A stretch of 64,000 nucleotides of DNA from Odontocerum albicorne (taxonomy: Eukaryota > Arthropoda > Insecta > Trichoptera > Odontoceridae), in assembly GCA_949825065.1 (NCBI GenBank), contig OX463856.1, positions 1,216,702 through 1,280,701 on the forward strand, given 5' to 3'. The translations under genes and the position numbers were made by a program. The notes below the pieces were generated by a model. That model did no database searches, was not told the DNA's origin, and saw only the letters and a list, made by a program, of their open reading frames with translations. Positions 62,225 through 64,000 of this stretch are shown one piece after another. The first letter of the stretch is position 1, and every line of letters starts with the position of its first letter.

Positions 62225-64000
62225 CATTAGGGAACACAAAAATACCACTTGGGACACAAAATTAAAGGACATCAAACCAGGGGCAGACACTCTTTGGAAG
62301 ATCGCAAAGGGAATAAGGAAGCGACACGAAGACATACCACCACTTATCACCTCCACACATACTGCCACATCACACGAAGAAAAGGCAAACGCACTAGCAG
62401 ACGCATACGAACACACTTACACGTTAACATCGCACTATCGTGACTCAGACGCAGACCGCACAGTACAAGAATCACTCGACGAATTCAACACTCGTTCCGC
62501 AGACATCGCACGGCAAGAATACACGCTCGCTACACCGGCGGAAGTACAAAAAATCATTAAAGCCCTCAAAAATAATAAAGCACCAGGTTTAGACCATTTA
62601 CACAATACACTGATTAAGCACATTCCGACACGCGCAATCATACAATTAGTTAAAATATTTAACGCGTGCCTACACACCGGTCATTTCCCATCCAGGTGGA
62701 AAATGGCCGTAATAATACCAATACACAAGCCGAACAAGGACAAAAATAACCCATCCAGCTACAGACCCATAAGCCTCCTCCCGGTACTTGGAAAAGTCCT
62801 GGAGAAGGTGATACTGAACAGGTACACTCCATATCATACCCAGCACAACACTCTACAACACGAGCAATTCGGATTTAGAACACAGCACTCCACCGTTCAC
62901 CAACTCACCCGCGTGGCCGAGGACGTGTCGATGGGATTTAATATGAATTATTACACAGGCATGGTCCTGTTGGACCTGGAAAAGGCCTTCGACACGGTCT
63001 GGCACGACGGGCTAATAAACAAGCTGATTAAGACGGGCACGCCGTCTTACATCATAGGGATTCTCCGCTCCTACCTATCCGAACGACAATTCGTCGTTCG
63101 GGTGAGCGGGAGGCTCTCCACCCCCAGAAACATCCCAATGGGAGTGCCCCAGGGCAGCCTGATCGGACCGCACCTGTTTACTCTGTTCACACACGATATT
63201 CCGGTACCGGAAAATTGCTCCGTCGCCCTTTTCGCGGATGACGCAGCTTGTTACGCGCGATCCGCATGCCCCGTCAGGGCAAGTAATTACCTACAGAAGG
63301 CCTTGGATACCTTGGCAAAATACTATCGTAAGTGGCGCCTAAAGATTAACGACGGCAAGACAGAGGCGGTCATGTTCACAAAACGGAGGGTGGGCAGCCT
63401 CCCCCTCCTGAGGATGGGAAACAGCGCTGTGGAATGGCGTAAATCGGTTAAATATCTCGGGGTCCATATGGACTCCAAACTATCGTGGCGGCTCCACGCT
63501 GAACAAGCCAGAAAGAAAGCATTCGTAGCCTTCGCAGCGCTGAGACCCATCTTCAGCCGAAATTCCTTCTTATCCCGAAAAAACAAACTCCTGGTGTATA
63601 AACTCATAGTGCGTCCGGTAATTACGTACGCGGCACCAGTCTGGGGCAGCGCTCCAGATTGCATTTACAATAAACTCCAGCCGGCACAAAACAAAGCACT
63701 TAAAATTATATATAAGACAATGCCGGGCGCAAATCTTAAAAAGCTACACCAGAGAACAAAAGAATACTCCATTAAGGAGTACTGCCACAAAATGACACTA
63801 GACTTTTACAGTAAAATACATTTAAACTCGCACTCAAACCCGCTCATCGCAAAACTCGGGTGTCACAAGAGACTGGATGAACTGCCTTTCAGATACAAAC
63901 ACAGACTCCCAAATCACATCATCCTCAGCCGATCGGAACCGGAGAGAGATCTCGACCAAGTTGCAAGGAGAGGGCCAGGGAGGACAAGCGTAACGGGGCC
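62225..64000 (+). CDS. Jockey-clade LINE ORF2, reverse transcriptase part, open to window edge
   Basis: The frame resumes at 62225 in phase with 58692-59713 and has no stop through 64000 (about 592 codons). Landmarks: ATPAEVQKIIKALKNNKAPG (62530-62590), SYRPISLLPVLGKVLEKVIL, MVLLDLEKAFDTVWHDGL (motif A), NIPMGVPQGSLIGPHLF (motif B), VALFADDAACYARS (motif C, FADD near 63235), WRLKINDGKTEAVMF and VKYLGVHMDSKLSWRLH, then the C-terminal VRPVITYAAPVWG. All catalytic residues are present. RNase H is not seen. It makes cDNA at the nicked target. The end and 3' UTR lie outside. Confidence 0.92.

Overview
The window looks like a gene-poor, AT-rich nuclear segment from an arthropod, most probably an insect. 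There are no operons, ribosome binding sites or dense ORFs. Recognisable coding sequence is almost all transposon-derived: Jockey-, CR1- and RTE-type LINEs, Penelope-like elements with GIY-YIG domains, a BEL/Pao LTR element, mariner, hAT, PIF/Harbinger-like and piggyBac-like DNA transposons, Helitron ends and tRNA-derived SINEs. This mix is typical of insects; the order cannot be read from the sequence alone. No complete host gene was found.

Layout. 1-9.3 kb: LINE scraps, a MADF-domain DNA transposon, two TA-flanked MITEs (one inside an RTE fragment) and a full-length dead mariner (7986-9239). 9.3-14 kb: a 1.36-kb minisatellite of 40-bp units with a 120-bp higher-order period, plus inverted and single-unit relatives suggesting the unit came from a transposon tail. 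14-22 kb: LINE 3' halves in both orientations, a CR1 fragment next to a piggyBac-like element, two adjacent perfect hairpins and a Penelope 3' end. 22-31 kb: a Helitron helicase C-terminus with its 3' terminus, a Harbinger-like MITE, an RTE split by a hAT with an 8-bp target duplication, an RTE split at TTAA by a piggyBac-like element, and a 30-bp array. 31-40 kb: RTE/CR1 tails, a fold-back mariner, several MITEs, minisatellites and a 470-bp inverted repeat ending in a long (TA)n tract. 40-50 kb: a quiet, very AT-rich stretch with few repeats, holding a possible terminal exon on the minus strand, a 23-bp array, a MITE expanded into four hairpin units and a 51-bp array open on both strands. 50-57 kb: a hAT BED-finger fragment, SINEs, an inactivated Penelope element (52.3-54.2 kb), a second Penelope lineage and a 26-bp perfect hairpin.

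57.2-64 kb holds the youngest and most GC-rich material: a Jockey-clade LINE with intact ORF1 (429 aa, PRE_C2HC and three zinc knuckles) and an overlapping ORF2 (endonuclease and reverse transcriptase). ORF2 is interrupted by a 2.5-kb BEL/Pao-derived insertion (59714-62219), after which it resumes in the same frame and stays open to the window edge. The insertion has two 357-358 bp LTRs, oppositely oriented pol scraps and a nearly perfect 177-bp tandem array.

The genes do not form a pathway. What the window records is a succession of insertions: RTE and CR1 remnants are the old substrate; hAT, piggyBac-like and MITE elements landed in them; Jockey and then BEL/Pao came last.
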